Positions 8,486 through 17,545 of a DNA stretch of 64,000 bases are shown piece by piece. This DNA comes from Prevotella sp. UBA2444 (GTDB lineage Bacteria; Bacteroidota; Bacteroidia; Bacteroidales; Bacteroidaceae). Numbering within the stretch: position 1 is the first letter of the stretch; each line of letters starts with the position of its first letter. The stretch spans positions 34,042-98,041 of the forward strand of contig DDQK01000007.1 in NCBI GenBank assembly GCA_002342665.1, written 5' to 3'. The notes under the pieces are model-generated. The model ran no database searches, had not been told where the DNA came from, and saw nothing but the letters and a program-made list of their open reading frames with translations. The translations under genes were made by a program, and so were the position numbers.

Positions 8486-8499
8486 TCTCTCAAACTTTG

Positions 8500-8573
8500 T
8501 GATTCCGGCGGGATTCAAACCCACAACCTTCTGATCCGTAGTCAGATGCTCTATTCAGTTGAGCTACGGAACC
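8500..8573 (-). tRNA. tRNA-Arg (anticodon ACG)
   Basis: A 74-base cloverleaf can be drawn on the minus strand. The acceptor stem is GGTTCCG/CGGAATC with discriminator A. The D arm contains GCTCAACTGAATAGAGC, the anticodon stem is TCTGA/TCAGA around loop CTACGGA, and the T arm is GTGGG-TTTGAAT-CCCGC. The anticodon ACG is at 8537-8539, and the A at position 34 would be deaminated to inosine to read CGN arginine codons. No CCA is encoded. A promoter element and terminator flank it, so it is an independent unit. Confidence 0.95.
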
Positions 8574-8596
8574 AATCCGTTTCTGTTTTGCGGGTG

Positions 8597-8604
8597 CAAA
8601 GGTA
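8597..8604 (-). promoter_or_regulatory. -7 promoter element for tRNA-Arg
   Basis: TACCTTTG on the minus strand, 24 bases before the tRNA, with a TTTG about 20 bases further upstream as a -33 element. Confidence 0.7.
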
Positions 8605-8694
8605 CACACTTTTTCTTAACTTACCAAACTTTTCGAGATTTTTTTTGCAATTTCAGTCATTTTTCCATCAATCCTTGATTTAAGACAAGAATTA

Positions 8695-9579
8695 TCAGAC
8701 GATGACGCGCGTCTTATGATAGTTTTCGCGGAACTCTGAGGGGCTGCAGCCTTTCTTCTTTCGGAAGATGCGGTTGAAGTTGCTCAGGTTGTTGAATCCG
8801 CACCTATAACTAATCTCTGCGATGGAGTCGGTACTGTCGACGAGTTGTCGGCTAGCATATCCGAGTCGCATGTCAATGATATAGTCAGTGAGATTGCGGC
8901 CTGTATGCAATTTGAAGAATCGGCTGAAGGCGCTTGCACTCATGCCTGCAAGGCTGGCCATGTCGGAGAGACGTATCTCGTGCTGATAGTTCTCGCTGAT
9001 GTAATTCTTTACCTTGAGTACTCTGCGGCTATCACTTGCCACATCGACCTTGGCAAAGCTGCTCGACGCCAAGGAGCGTGCACCGTCGCAGCGCGAGAGC
9101 TCGTAGAGGATAGCGAGGAACTGTTGGAAGGCGTAGAAGCCATCCTTAATACTGCTGAGCGTGTGGAGCTGCTGGTAGACCTTCATGATGGCATCCATCG
9201 GGAAGCAGAGTCCCTTTTGGGCTTCTACCATCATCTTGCGCATCGAGTTGAAGGGGTTGCGCCCAAAGATGCTGCTGTCGCTGAAATCGAAGTCGAACTG
9301 TATGGTCACCTCACGGATATCCTGACTAGTGCATTCGTTCTGCTCCCAGACATGCTCTAGGTCTGGGCTGGTGATGAGCACCAGATCGTAGTCGCCAATC
9401 ACCTCGCTAGAGTCGCCCACTATACGGCGCACACCAGCAGCGTGCTCTACGAAATTGAGTTCGTAGACCTCGTGGTTATGGATGGGATAGGTAAACTCTT
9501 TTTTCCGACGGTCAGCGATGTAGAGCACATCCTTGCCCATCAGCGGGGTAATCTCATGAATAACCTTCGACTCTTCCAC
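8695..9579 (-). CDS. AraC-family transcriptional regulator
   Basis: An N-terminal cupin-like sensing domain (EFTYPIHNHEVYELNFVEHA) is followed by a C-terminal pair of helix-turn-helix motifs of the AraC type (IRLSDMASLAGMSASAFSR and SIAEISYRCGFNNLSNFNR, then FRKKKGCSPSEFR). The open frame continues up to 9648 inside dapA. I place the start at the GTG at 9579, four bases after the dapA stop, because the family consensus begins close to KVIHEITPL; this gives 294 residues. Ligand and targets are unknown. It appears to be co-transcribed with dapA, an unusual pairing that hints at control of amino acid or carbohydrate genes elsewhere. Confidence 0.85.
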   Translation of the reverse strand: MEESKVIHEITPLMGKDVLYIADRRKKEFTYPIHNHEVYELNFVEHAAGVRRIVGDSSEVIGDYDLVLITSPDLEHVWEQNECTSQDIREVTIQFDFDFSDSSIFGRNPFNSMRKMMVEAQKGLCFPMDAIMKVYQQLHTLSSIKDGFYAFQQFLAILYELSRCDGARSLASSSFAKVDVASDSRRVLKVKNYISENYQHEIRLSDMASLAGMSASAFSRFFKLHTGRNLTDYIIDMRLGYASRQLVDSTDSIAEISYRCGFNNLSNFNRIFRKKKGCSPSEFRENYHKTRVIV

Positions 9580-9583
9580 CTTA

Positions 9584-10471
9584 TTATATTTTAAGTGCTT
9601 TGAGGATTTCCGACATCCGCTGGATATTCTTGATACGCATCGGAACAAGCGGCAGTCGCAGCACGTTCTTAATGAACCCCATCTCGGAGAGCATCGCCTT
9701 CACGCCTGCCGGATTACCATCGACAAAGAGCAGCGAGAAGAGGTCGGTAAAGCTATGGTGAATCTTTCGGGCAGGATCGTATTCGCCACGCATCTGCAGC
9801 CGAATCATCTTGGAGAATTCCTTAGGCAATGCATTGCCAATGACACTAATGACGCCAACAGCACCACAGCTAATCATGGGGAAAGTAAGGGCGTCATCAC
9901 CAGAGATGACATCGAAGTCGCGCGGCTTATTCTTGATAATCTCGTCGACCTGTTCGAGATTGCCACTGGCTTCCTTGATGGCAACGATGTTCTGGCAGTC
10001 ACGTGCCAGGCGGACAGTTGTGGCAGCCTGCATATTAACGCCAGTACGCCCAGGAACATTATACAGCACAATGGGCAGACGGGTGGCAGCTGAGATGGCT
10101 TTGAAATGCTGATAGAGACCTTCTTGCGATGGTTTGTTGTAATATGGGCAGATGCTAAGCACGCCGTCGATGCCTCGGAAATCACCATTCTTGAGTTCGT
10201 CGACCACCGCGGCAGTATTATAGCCTCCGCAACCCATCAGAATGGGCACTCGGCCCTGCACATAATCGACAATGGTATCCTTAATCTTTAGCTTTTCAGC
10301 AGCAGTGAGGGTTGGTGTCTCACCTGTAGTAGCGAGGATGCAGAAGAAGTCGGCACCATTATTGAGTTGATAGTCAAGCAGGCGTATGAGCGATTCGTAA
10401 TCCACCGAACCATCCTCGTTGAAGGGTGTTATCAGGGCGATTCCAAGGCCCTTGAAGATATTATTTACCAT
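9584..10471 (-). CDS. dapA: 4-hydroxy-tetrahydrodipicolinate synthase
   Basis: A 295-residue TIM-barrel enzyme of the DapA family. It condenses pyruvate with aspartate semialdehyde in the first committed step to lysine and diaminopimelate. The Schiff-base lysine is Lys166 in AIKEASG, the catalytic tyrosine is Tyr137 in LYNVPGRTG, and the TTGE loop is at residues 48-51. Length and motif order fit DapA better than N-acetylneuraminate lyase, and the GxxGE-type substrate loop is that of DapA. It has its own promoter, with the AraC gene four bases downstream. Its substrate is also made by the aspartate pathway, whose thrA lies at 44819. Confidence 0.93.
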   Translation of the reverse strand: MVNNIFKGLGIALITPFNEDGSVDYESLIRLLDYQLNNGADFFCILATTGETPTLTAAEKLKIKDTIVDYVQGRVPILMGCGGYNTAAVVDELKNGDFRGIDGVLSICPYYNKPSQEGLYQHFKAISAATRLPIVLYNVPGRTGVNMQAATTVRLARDCQNIVAIKEASGNLEQVDEIIKNKPRDFDVISGDDALTFPMISCGAVGVISVIGNALPKEFSKMIRLQMRGEYDPARKIHHSFTDLFSLLFVDGNPAGVKAMLSEMGFIKNVLRLPLVPMRIKNIQRMSEILKALKI

Positions 10472-10494
10472 ACAGTCTAATTTCTAAACGGCTG

Positions 10495-10502
10495 CAAAGT
10501 TA
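10495..10502 (-). promoter_or_regulatory. -7 promoter element for dapA-araC
   Basis: TAACTTTG on the minus strand, 24 bases before the dapA ATG and just past the terminator hairpin of the preceding gene. Confidence 0.65.
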
Positions 10503-10514
10503 GCAAGAATAAAT

Positions 10515-10544
10515 GAAAAAATCGCAGAAATCTGCGATTTTTTC
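10515..10544 (-). terminator. Terminator hairpin after the SPFH gene
   Basis: GAAAAAATCGCAGA (10515-10528) and TCTGCGATTTTTTC (10531-10544) are perfectly complementary, leaving a 2-base loop. Both strands show an A/T run, so it can act in either direction. It lies 2 bases after the SPFH stop and before the dapA promoter. Confidence 0.8.
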
Positions 10545-10546
10545 AC

Positions 10547-11500
10547 TCACTCTGTTTTAAAGAGGTCTTTTATGCCACCGATAGACCCCAGCAGGTTGGT
10601 GGCCTCATAGGGCAGATAGACGGTCTTGGTCTTGTCGCCCTCTGCGAGTTCCTGCATCATCTGTATGTACTTCTGTGCCAACAGATAGTTGGCGGGATTA
10701 GTCGACTTACCGACTGCCTCGGTAATGAGTTCGATGGCCTTCGCCTCAGCCTCAGCCACACGGATACGTGCTTGGGCCTGACCTTCAGCCTGGAGGATAG
10801 CTTCCTGCTTGGCGGCTTCAGCCTTGTTGACAATAGCCGTCTTCTCTCCCTCTGAAGCCAGGATCTCAGCAGCCTTCTGGCCTTCGGATGTCAAAATCTG
10901 AGCACGCTTGTTGCGCTCAGCCTGCATCTGTTTTTCCATCGCCGTCAGCACAGAGTCTGGCGGAGTAATATCCTGAAGTTCAACACGATTCACCTTGACA
11001 CCCCATTTGTCGGTAGCATCGTCGAGTACGGCAGAGAGTTTCTTGTTGATAGTATCGCGCGAGGTGAGCGTCTCGTCGAGTTCCAGCTCGCCGATAATGT
11101 TACGCAGTGTGGTCTGAGTAAGCTTCTCGATAGCGTTTGGCAGGTTGTTAATCTCGTAAGTGGCCTTAAAGGGGTCTACAATCTGGAAATAGAGCAGTGC
11201 ATTGATTTCCGTCTGCACATTATCCTTGGTGATTACATTCTGCTTGGGGAAGTCGTACACTTGTTCACGCAAATCGATGGTTGTGGAATACTGATAGCGC
11301 CCATGGTTGAGAACCACTATCGACTTAGCACGGTCGATGAAAGGGATGATGATGTTGATACCGGGCTTTAGGGTCGCATAGTAGCGTCCGAGTCGCTCCA
11401 CAATCTTTGTCTCGGACTGTGGAATAATCACAAGTGCCATCTTGGCGAAAATAACCACCAGAACGACGATGGCTATTAGAATATAAGTTGCAATGTCCAT
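10547..11500 (-). CDS. SPFH/band-7 membrane protein (QmcA/stomatin-like)
   Basis: A 317-residue protein with one N-terminal membrane span (ATYILIAIVVLVVIFAKMALV). A band-7 domain follows (PQSETKIVERLGRYYATLKPGINIIIPFID, then NVITKDNVQTEINALLYFQI). A long alanine and glutamate-rich coiled coil comes next (EGQKAAEILASEGEKTAIV region), ending in a short tail. Such proteins form ring-like oligomers in the membrane and associate with proteases or NfeD partners. The nfeD gene lies 8 bases upstream on the same strand, the classic pairing, which supports a membrane-microdomain role. Specific function not established. Confidence 0.9.
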   Translation of the reverse strand: MDIATYILIAIVVLVVIFAKMALVIIPQSETKIVERLGRYYATLKPGINIIIPFIDRAKSIVVLNHGRYQYSTTIDLREQVYDFPKQNVITKDNVQTEINALLYFQIVDPFKATYEINNLPNAIEKLTQTTLRNIIGELELDETLTSRDTINKKLSAVLDDATDKWGVKVNRVELQDITPPDSVLTAMEKQMQAERNKRAQILTSEGQKAAEILASEGEKTAIVNKAEAAKQEAILQAEGQAQARIRVAEAEAKAIELITEAVGKSTNPANYLLAQKYIQMMQELAEGDKTKTVYLPYEATNLLGSIGGIKDLFKTE

Positions 11501-11508
11501 AAAAAAGT

Positions 11509-11976
11509 TTATTGTTTATTGGTTATGTTTATTGTCTCAACAGTGATGATGGTACTTTGACGGTCGACGACCTGCACCAGTGAACCTTCAGGGATATCAG
11601 CCGTCTCTCGGGTAACAGCCTTCCAAATGTCGCCGTCAATCTGAACACGTCCGGAACCGTTGGCGCTGATAGTCTCCACCACCCTACCCTGACGGCCCAT
11701 GAGAGCATCGGCATTACTGACCCGCTGATCCTCCCCCCTACGAAGATAGCGTTTGGCGAAAGGTCGGACCCAGAAGAGGCTAACGAGGGTGAAAATGGCA
11801 AAGACTGCCAACTGCAGATAGATGCCACCACCAAAAGCTGCGGCAAGAGACGCAAAAAGAGCACCGATGGAGAAGCAAATGATAAAGAAGTCGCCCGCCA
11901 TCAGCTCGAGAATTAGGCAGACAACAGCTATTACGACCCACATCTGCCACAAGTTTTGCAATAAATAATCAATCAT
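11509..11976 (-). CDS. NfeD-family membrane protein
   Basis: The product has 155 residues from the ATG at 11976 (MIDYLLQ). A longer frame to 12057 exists, but a TATCTTTG promoter element lies within that extension (12005-12012), so the shorter start is preferred. Three or four membrane spans occupy residues 10-80. A C-terminal OB-fold domain follows (LMGRQGRVVETISANGSGRVQIDGDIWKA). NfeD proteins partner with SPFH proteins, and the SPFH gene follows 8 bases downstream. The OB domain should face the cytosol. Confidence 0.88.
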   Translation of the reverse strand: MIDYLLQNLWQMWVVIAVVCLILELMAGDFFIICFSIGALFASLAAAFGGGIYLQLAVFAIFTLVSLFWVRPFAKRYLRRGEDQRVSNADALMGRQGRVVETISANGSGRVQIDGDIWKAVTRETADIPEGSLVQVVDRQSTIITVETINITNKQ

Positions 11977-12004
11977 AACAAACACCTTGGTTAAAATTAT
12001 AGCG

Positions 12005-12012
12005 CAAAGATA
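12005..12012 (-). promoter_or_regulatory. -7 promoter element for nfeD-SPFH
   Basis: TATCTTTG on the minus strand, 28 bases before the chosen nfeD start. It excludes the longer N terminus. Confidence 0.7.
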
Positions 12013-12119
12013 CGACAAATATCCGAATCGTGCAAGAAAAACACAGTATCGGCGCAAAGGTTTTCGGAGTTTTTAACGTTATATGACATTTCAGATTTGG
12101 TAGTTTCGGTTTTTTGCAG

Positions 12120-12127
12120 TATCTTTG
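12120..12127 (+). promoter_or_regulatory. -7 promoter element for uxaB
   Basis: TATCTTTG followed by CA, with a TTTGG at 12096 as the -33 element 20 bases upstream. The leader before the ATG at 12169 is about 35 bases. Confidence 0.75.
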
Positions 12128-12168
12128 CATCCGCAAATTGATAAATGAACTAAAAACAACAATTAAAA

Positions 12169-13608
12169 ATGAAACCGCTAAACAAACAGTTCGCTCCTAA
12201 GAGCGTGATGCCTGAAAAGGTGATTCAGTTCGGCGAAGGCAATTTCCTCCGCGCATTTGTAGATTGGATTATATGGAACATGGACCAGAAGACCGACTTC
12301 AACGGTTCTGTAGTCGTCGTTCAGCCTATAGAGAAAGGTATGGTAGATTGGCTCAACGCACAGGATTGTCTCTACCATGTTAACCTTCAGGGTCGTGAGA
12401 ACGGCAAGCCCGTGAACACGCTGGAGCGCATCGACGTCATCAGCCGTGCCCTGAACCCCTATACCCAGAATGCCGCCTTCATGGCTCTGGCCGACCAGCC
12501 AGAGATTCGTTTCGTTATCTCGAACACTACCGAGGCTGGCATTGCTTTCGACCCCAGCTGCAAACTGGAGGATGCTCCCGCCAGCAGCTATCCAGGCAAG
12601 TTGGTGCAGTTGCTCTATCGTCGCTACCAGACATTCAACGGCGATCCTAAGAAAGGCCTGATTATCTTCCCTTGTGAGCTGATATTCCTGAACGGCCACG
12701 TGCTGAAGGACTGCATCTATAAGTACATCGACCTATGGAACCTGCCCGAGGGCTTCAAGAAGTGGTTCGAAGAGTCGTGCGGTGTATATGCCACGCTGGT
12801 AGACCGCATCGTTCCTGGATTCCCCCGCAAGGAAATCGCAGAGATTCAGGAAAAGATCTCGTATCGTGATAACTTAGTTGTACAGGCTGAGACCTTCCAC
12901 CTCTGGGTGATTGAGGCTCCGAAGGAAGTGGCCAAGGAGTTCCCCGCAGACAAGGCTGGACTGCACGTGCTGTTCGTACCGTCAGAGGAGCCTTATCATA
13001 AGAGGAAGGTAACGCTGCTCAATGGCCCGCACACAGTGCTGAGTCCTGTAGCTTTCCTCAGCGGTGTGAACATCGTTCGCGATGCCTGCAACCACGAAGT
13101 AATCTCGAAGTATATCCACAAGGTACAGTTCGATGAGCTGATGCAGACCCTCGACTTGCCGATGGAAGAACTGGAGAAGTTTGCCGGCGACGTGCTGGAA
13201 CGTTTCGACAACCCGTACGTTGACCATCAGGTGACTTCGATCATGCTGAACTCGTTCCCGAAGTTCCAGGCACGCGACCTGCCCGGTGTTAAGACCTATT
13301 TGGAGCGCAAGGGCGAGCTGCCTAAGGGCCTGGTATTCGGTCTGGCTGCCATCATCACTTACTACAAGGGCGGTAAGCGAGAGGACGGTGTGGAAATCGT
13401 GCCTAACGACGACCAGAAGATCATGGACCTGCTGAAAGAACTCTGGGCCACTGGTGATACCAAGAAGGTGGCCGACGGTGTGCTTGGTGCAGAGTTCATC
13501 TGGCAGGAGGATCTGAACAAGATTCCTGGCCTGAACGCAATGGTCAAGCAGGACCTCGACCTTATCCAGAGCGTAGGCATGCTTGAGGCCGTAAAGAGCA
13601 TTCTTTAA
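12169..13608 (+). CDS. uxaB: Tagaturonate reductase (altronate oxidoreductase)
   Basis: A 479-residue member of the mannitol dehydrogenase/UxaB family, expected to reduce tagaturonate to altronate with NADH in galacturonate catabolism. The N-terminal Rossmann start IQFGEGNFLRAFVDWI, the internal RFVISNTTEAGIAF and PCELIFLNG stretches, and the KVTLLNGPHTVLSPVAFLSG signature in the C-terminal domain all fit UxaB rather than mannonate oxidoreductase. No uxaA or uxaC lies beside it, so the pathway genes must be elsewhere. It is monocistronic with a good promoter, and an inverted repeat follows its stop. Pectin degradation is a plausible use in a gut or rumen organism (inference). Confidence 0.9.
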   Translation: MKPLNKQFAPKSVMPEKVIQFGEGNFLRAFVDWIIWNMDQKTDFNGSVVVVQPIEKGMVDWLNAQDCLYHVNLQGRENGKPVNTLERIDVISRALNPYTQNAAFMALADQPEIRFVISNTTEAGIAFDPSCKLEDAPASSYPGKLVQLLYRRYQTFNGDPKKGLIIFPCELIFLNGHVLKDCIYKYIDLWNLPEGFKKWFEESCGVYATLVDRIVPGFPRKEIAEIQEKISYRDNLVVQAETFHLWVIEAPKEVAKEFPADKAGLHVLFVPSEEPYHKRKVTLLNGPHTVLSPVAFLSGVNIVRDACNHEVISKYIHKVQFDELMQTLDLPMEELEKFAGDVLERFDNPYVDHQVTSIMLNSFPKFQARDLPGVKTYLERKGELPKGLVFGLAAIITYYKGGKREDGVEIVPNDDQKIMDLLKELWATGDTKKVADGVLGAEFIWQEDLNKIPGLNAMVKQDLDLIQSVGMLEAVKSIL

Positions 13609-13613
13609 TAAAA

Positions 13614-13672
13614 ACACAGAGATACAGAGACACAGAGGAATCTGACAGATAGGAAACTCTGTATCTCTGTGT
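13614..13672. repeat. Inverted repeat after uxaB, possible terminator
   Basis: ACACAGAGATACAGAG (13614-13629) is matched exactly by CTCTGTATCTCTGTGT (13657-13672) across a 27-base loop. The left side also repeats ACACAGAG directly. There is no clean T tract, so it may be a terminator, a processing site or a dispersed repeat. Confidence 0.55.
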
Positions 13673-13695
13673 CTTTGTGTTAAAGAAATAATATA

Positions 13696-16530
13696 TTGAG
13701 TAAGAGTATAGAAATCAAGGGTGCGAGAGTCAATAACCTGAAGAACATTGACGTTACGATACCCCGAAACCAGTTTACAGTGATTGCCGGAGTCAGTGGC
13801 TCCGGCAAATCATCTTTAGCCTTCGACACACTCTATGCCGAAGGTCAACGCCGATATGTGGAGAGTTTGTCGAGCTACGCCCGCCAGTTCCTCGGAAGGA
13901 TGAACAAGCCTGAGTGCGACTTCATCAAAGGTATTCCCCCCGCCATCGCTATCGAACAGAAAGTGATATCACGGAATCCGCGAAGCACAGTTGGCACCAC
14001 TACTGAAATCTACGAATACCTCCGCCTACTCTATGCCCGCATCGGGCGCACTTTCTCGCCAATCAGCGGCACAGAGGTGAAGAAGCACTCCACAGAGGAC
14101 ATCGTGCAGAAGATGCTCGAGTACTCGAAGGGTACTAGGTTTGTGGTGATGGCTCCGATTCACCTGCCGGAAAACCGTACACTCGAGCAGCAACTGAAAG
14201 CTTATATCCTTGAAGGCTATGCCAGAATCTTTACCAATGGCGACTTCATGAGAATTGACGACTATCTAGAATCTGGAGTATCAGGAGACCCAGCATCATC
14301 CCCCCTCTACCTAGTTATTGACCGTCTGAGTGTAGATGATTCTAAAGACAACATTGCCCGTCTGGTTGACTCTGCCGAAACGGCATTCTACGAAGGGCAT
14401 GGTGAGTGCCGGCTAATGTTCCCACCATCTAACATCTGCTATGATTTCTCCATACGCTTTGAGGCCGATGGCATTACTTTCGAAGAACCCACAGACCAAC
14501 TGTTCTCCTTCAATTCACCCATAGGTGCCTGTCCTGAATGCCAGGGTTTCGGCAAGATTATCGGCATAGACGAACGCCTAGTGATTCCTAACACCACACT
14601 GAGTGTATACGACGGATGCGTGGTCTGTTGGCACGGTGACAAGATGAAGGAATGGCAGGACTGGTTCTGTCGCCATGCTGCCAAGGACGACTTCCCTATC
14701 TTCGAACCATACATGAATCTGACCCAGAAGCAGAAAGACTGGCTCTGGCACGGGTTACCCTCAGACAAGAACAGCAAGGAGAAACCCTGTATCGACTTCT
14801 TCTTCGAGATGGTGAAACAGAACCAGTATAAGATACAATACCGAGTGATGCTGGCCCGGTACAGAGGCAAGACCACCTGTCCAAAATGTCACGGAACCAG
14901 GTTGAAGCCGGAAGCCGACTATGTAAAAATAGGAGGAAGAAGCATCTCCGACTTGGTTCAGATGCCCGTGGTGCGACTGAAGGAATGGCTTCGCACGCTG
15001 GAGTTGACAGAACAGGAGCAGGAGATTGCCAAACGCTTGCTGAACGAGATCAACAATAGACTGCAATTCCTTCTGGATGTGGGACTTGGCTATCTGACGC
15101 TCAACCGTCTCTCGAATACACTTTCTGGTGGAGAGAGCCAACGCATCAACCTGACCACAAGTCTTGGAAGCAGCCTCGTGGGATCGCTCTATATTCTTGA
15201 CGAGCCAAGCATCGGTCTCCACTCCAGAGACACAGACCGTCTGATTCACGTACTCAAGGATCTGCAGTCACTGGGTAACACGGTGGTGGTCGTCGAACAC
15301 GATGAAGAGATCATGCGTGCAGCCGACCACTTGATAGACATCGGTCCCGATGCTGGACGGCTGGGAGGCGAAATTGTTTTCGAGGGCGATGCCAAAAGCA
15401 TCACGAAAGCTTCGCTCAAAAAATATCCTCACAGCTACACAGTGAAATACCTCACTGGCACAGAAACGATTGAGGTGCCCACAAGCCGACGCCCATGGAA
15501 CAGGTATATTGGCATCAAGGGAGCGAGAATGAACAATCTTCGCGGTATCGACGTGAAGATACCTCTCAACGTAATGACCGTTGTGACTGGTGTATCAGGC
15601 AGCGGCAAGTCGAGTCTCATCAAGGGCATCCTATATCCCGCTCTGAAGCGACGCCTCGGAGACGTATGCGACGCCCCAGGAGAATATCTCGGACTGGAAG
15701 GCGACACTGATGCCATCAGACGTGTGGAGTTCGTCGACCAAAACCCTATAGGAAAGTCTACGCGTTCTAATCCAGCAACCTACGTCAAGGCTTACGAAGC
15801 CATCCGCGACCTCTACGCCGAACAACCGTTGGCACAGCAGATGGGATTCTCGTCTCAGTATTTTTCTTTCAATGCCGATGGCGGACGCTGTGAGGAATGC
15901 AAGGGTGCTGGCGTCATCACGGTAGAAATGCAGTTTATGGCCGACCTTGTGCTGGAGTGCGAGGCCTGTCATGGACACCGTTTCAAGCACGACATACTCG
16001 ATGTCAGATATAACGGCAAAAACATCGACGACGTGCTGAATATGACTATTTCGGAAGCCATTGCCTTCTTCAACGACAATTCCGAAGACAAGAAGGGAAA
16101 AAACAAACTCAACCAAACAATCATCCAGCGATTAAAGACGTTAGAAGACGTAGGACTGGGCTACATCAAGCTTGGCCAGAACTCTTCGACACTCTCCGGA
16201 GGTGAGAACCAGCGCGTGAAACTGGCCTATTTCATCGGACAGGAGAAGCAGGAGCCCACACTATTCATCTTCGACGAGCCAACTACCGGGCTCCATTTCC
16301 ACGACATCCGACGACTGATGGACTCCTTCAATGCACTCATCAGCAGAGGACACACCATCCTGATCATAGAGCACAACATGGAAATCATCAAAAGTGCCGA
16401 TTACGTGATTGATCTGGGCCCTGACGGGGGCGACCGCGGAGGCAACCTCGTGGTGGCAGGAACACCAGAAGAAGTGGTGCAATGCAAAGAGAGTTTCACA
16501 GGACAATACCTAAAAGAAAAATTGAAATAA
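13696..16530 (+). CDS. uvrA: Excinuclease ABC subunit A
   Basis: A 944-residue UvrA, the damage-recognition ATPase of nucleotide excision repair. It has two ABC modules: Walker A GVSGSGKSS at residues 32-40 and again GVSGSGKSSLIKG, with signatures LSGGESQRI and LSGGENQRV and Walker B loops DEPSIGLH and DEPTTGLH. Zinc-binding CxxC pairs are present (CPECQGFGK, CPKCHGTRL, CEECKGAG, CEACHGHRF). The start is a TTG at 13696 (SKSIEIKGARVNNLK follows), because no ATG lies in frame just upstream and the length then matches the family. No TAnnTTTG element is seen, so the promoter is unclear. UvrB and UvrC are not in the window. Confidence 0.96.
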   Translation: MSKSIEIKGARVNNLKNIDVTIPRNQFTVIAGVSGSGKSSLAFDTLYAEGQRRYVESLSSYARQFLGRMNKPECDFIKGIPPAIAIEQKVISRNPRSTVGTTTEIYEYLRLLYARIGRTFSPISGTEVKKHSTEDIVQKMLEYSKGTRFVVMAPIHLPENRTLEQQLKAYILEGYARIFTNGDFMRIDDYLESGVSGDPASSPLYLVIDRLSVDDSKDNIARLVDSAETAFYEGHGECRLMFPPSNICYDFSIRFEADGITFEEPTDQLFSFNSPIGACPECQGFGKIIGIDERLVIPNTTLSVYDGCVVCWHGDKMKEWQDWFCRHAAKDDFPIFEPYMNLTQKQKDWLWHGLPSDKNSKEKPCIDFFFEMVKQNQYKIQYRVMLARYRGKTTCPKCHGTRLKPEADYVKIGGRSISDLVQMPVVRLKEWLRTLELTEQEQEIAKRLLNEINNRLQFLLDVGLGYLTLNRLSNTLSGGESQRINLTTSLGSSLVGSLYILDEPSIGLHSRDTDRLIHVLKDLQSLGNTVVVVEHDEEIMRAADHLIDIGPDAGRLGGEIVFEGDAKSITKASLKKYPHSYTVKYLTGTETIEVPTSRRPWNRYIGIKGARMNNLRGIDVKIPLNVMTVVTGVSGSGKSSLIKGILYPALKRRLGDVCDAPGEYLGLEGDTDAIRRVEFVDQNPIGKSTRSNPATYVKAYEAIRDLYAEQPLAQQMGFSSQYFSFNADGGRCEECKGAGVITVEMQFMADLVLECEACHGHRFKHDILDVRYNGKNIDDVLNMTISEAIAFFNDNSEDKKGKNKLNQTIIQRLKTLEDVGLGYIKLGQNSSTLSGGENQRVKLAYFIGQEKQEPTLFIFDEPTTGLHFHDIRRLMDSFNALISRGHTILIIEHNMEIIKSADYVIDLGPDGGDRGGNLVVAGTPEEVVQCKESFTGQYLKEKLK

Positions 16531-16565
16531 TTGTTAATTTTTGAACAACGTATTGAAATTTTTCG

Positions 16566-16573
16566 TAAATTTG
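16566..16573 (+). promoter_or_regulatory. -7 promoter element for rpoD
   Basis: TAAATTTG followed by CA, with TTTG at 16540-16543 as -33. The leader before the ATG at 16647 is about 65 bases. Confidence 0.65.
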
Positions 16574-16646
16574 CACCGCTTTAGAGGCATATTTTATTAT
16601 ATTGAATTGAAAATCAATAAGTTAAGACGTTTTTAAAACAAACAGG

Positions 16647-17519
16647 ATGAGACAACTTAAGATTCAGAAGAGTATTACGAACCGTTCGAGCGAGGCGCTT
16701 GACAAGTATCTTGTAGAAATCGGTCGTGCACCACTTATTTCCATTGATGAAGAAATCGAACTAGCCCAGAAGATTCGCAAGGGTGGTCCCGAAGGCGAGC
16801 GCGCCAAGGACAAGCTGGTGACGGCAAATCTGAGATTCGTGGTTTCGGTAGCCAAGCAATATCAGCATCAGGGTCTGACCCTCACCGACCTGATTGACGA
16901 AGGAAATATCGGTCTGATTAAAGCCGCTCAGAAATTTGATGAGACACGCGGCTTCAAGTTCATCTCATACGCTGTATGGTGGATTCGCCAGAGCATTCTG
17001 CAGGCCATCGCCGAGCAGAGCCGTATCGTTCGCCTGCCTCTCAATCAGGTGGGTTCACTGAACAAAATCAATCACGAAATTAACAAATTTGAGCAGGAGC
17101 ATCAGCGCCACCCGAGCGTGTCGGAACTGAGCGAGGCTACCAACATCGACGAGGATAAGATTGGCCAGAGCATGCAGGCCGACAGTCATCATGTGAGCAT
17201 CGACGCCCCATTCCAAGATGGCGAGGACAACTGCATGCTCGACGTAATGGCCAGTGGCGATGATTCCCGCACAGACCGTCAGGTAGACCACGAGTCGATG
17301 GCTCAGGAGCTGAACACCGTACTCAACAAGGTACTTAAGGAGCGCGAGATTACTATTATCCGCGAGTGCTTCGGTATCGGTTGTCATGAGAAAGGTCTGG
17401 AAGAGATTGGCGACCAGCTCGGACTGACCCGTGAGCGTGTGCGACAGATACGTGAAAAGAGCATTGCCAAGTTGCGCGACAGCGGTAATGCTAAAATTCT
17501 GATGAAATATTTGGGATAA
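16647..17519 (+). CDS. rpoD: Primary sigma factor RpoD (Bacteroidota short type)
   Basis: A 290-residue sigma-70 family protein. It starts directly with region 1.2 (SSEALDKYLVEIGRAPLISIDEEIELAQKI region) and has no region 1.1 or long non-conserved insert. That matches the short primary sigma of Bacteroidota. Region 2 contains the core-binding and -10 helices (GLIKAAQKFDETRGFKF, then YAVWWIRQSI). Region 3 is HPSVSELSEATNI, and region 4.2 ends with the helix-turn-helix LEEIGDQLGLTRERVRQI. It is the factor expected to read the TAnnTTTG promoters seen throughout the window. It has its own promoter after uvrA. Confidence 0.95.
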   Translation: MRQLKIQKSITNRSSEALDKYLVEIGRAPLISIDEEIELAQKIRKGGPEGERAKDKLVTANLRFVVSVAKQYQHQGLTLTDLIDEGNIGLIKAAQKFDETRGFKFISYAVWWIRQSILQAIAEQSRIVRLPLNQVGSLNKINHEINKFEQEHQRHPSVSELSEATNIDEDKIGQSMQADSHHVSIDAPFQDGEDNCMLDVMASGDDSRTDRQVDHESMAQELNTVLNKVLKEREITIIRECFGIGCHEKGLEEIGDQLGLTRERVRQIREKSIAKLRDSGNAKILMKYLG

Positions 17520-17545
17520 AGTTTTGTCGCTCCAATTTTTATTTG

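Noticed and set aside
8477..8683. 68-codon plus-strand frame
   Set aside because: It covers the tRNA-Arg gene and its promoter.
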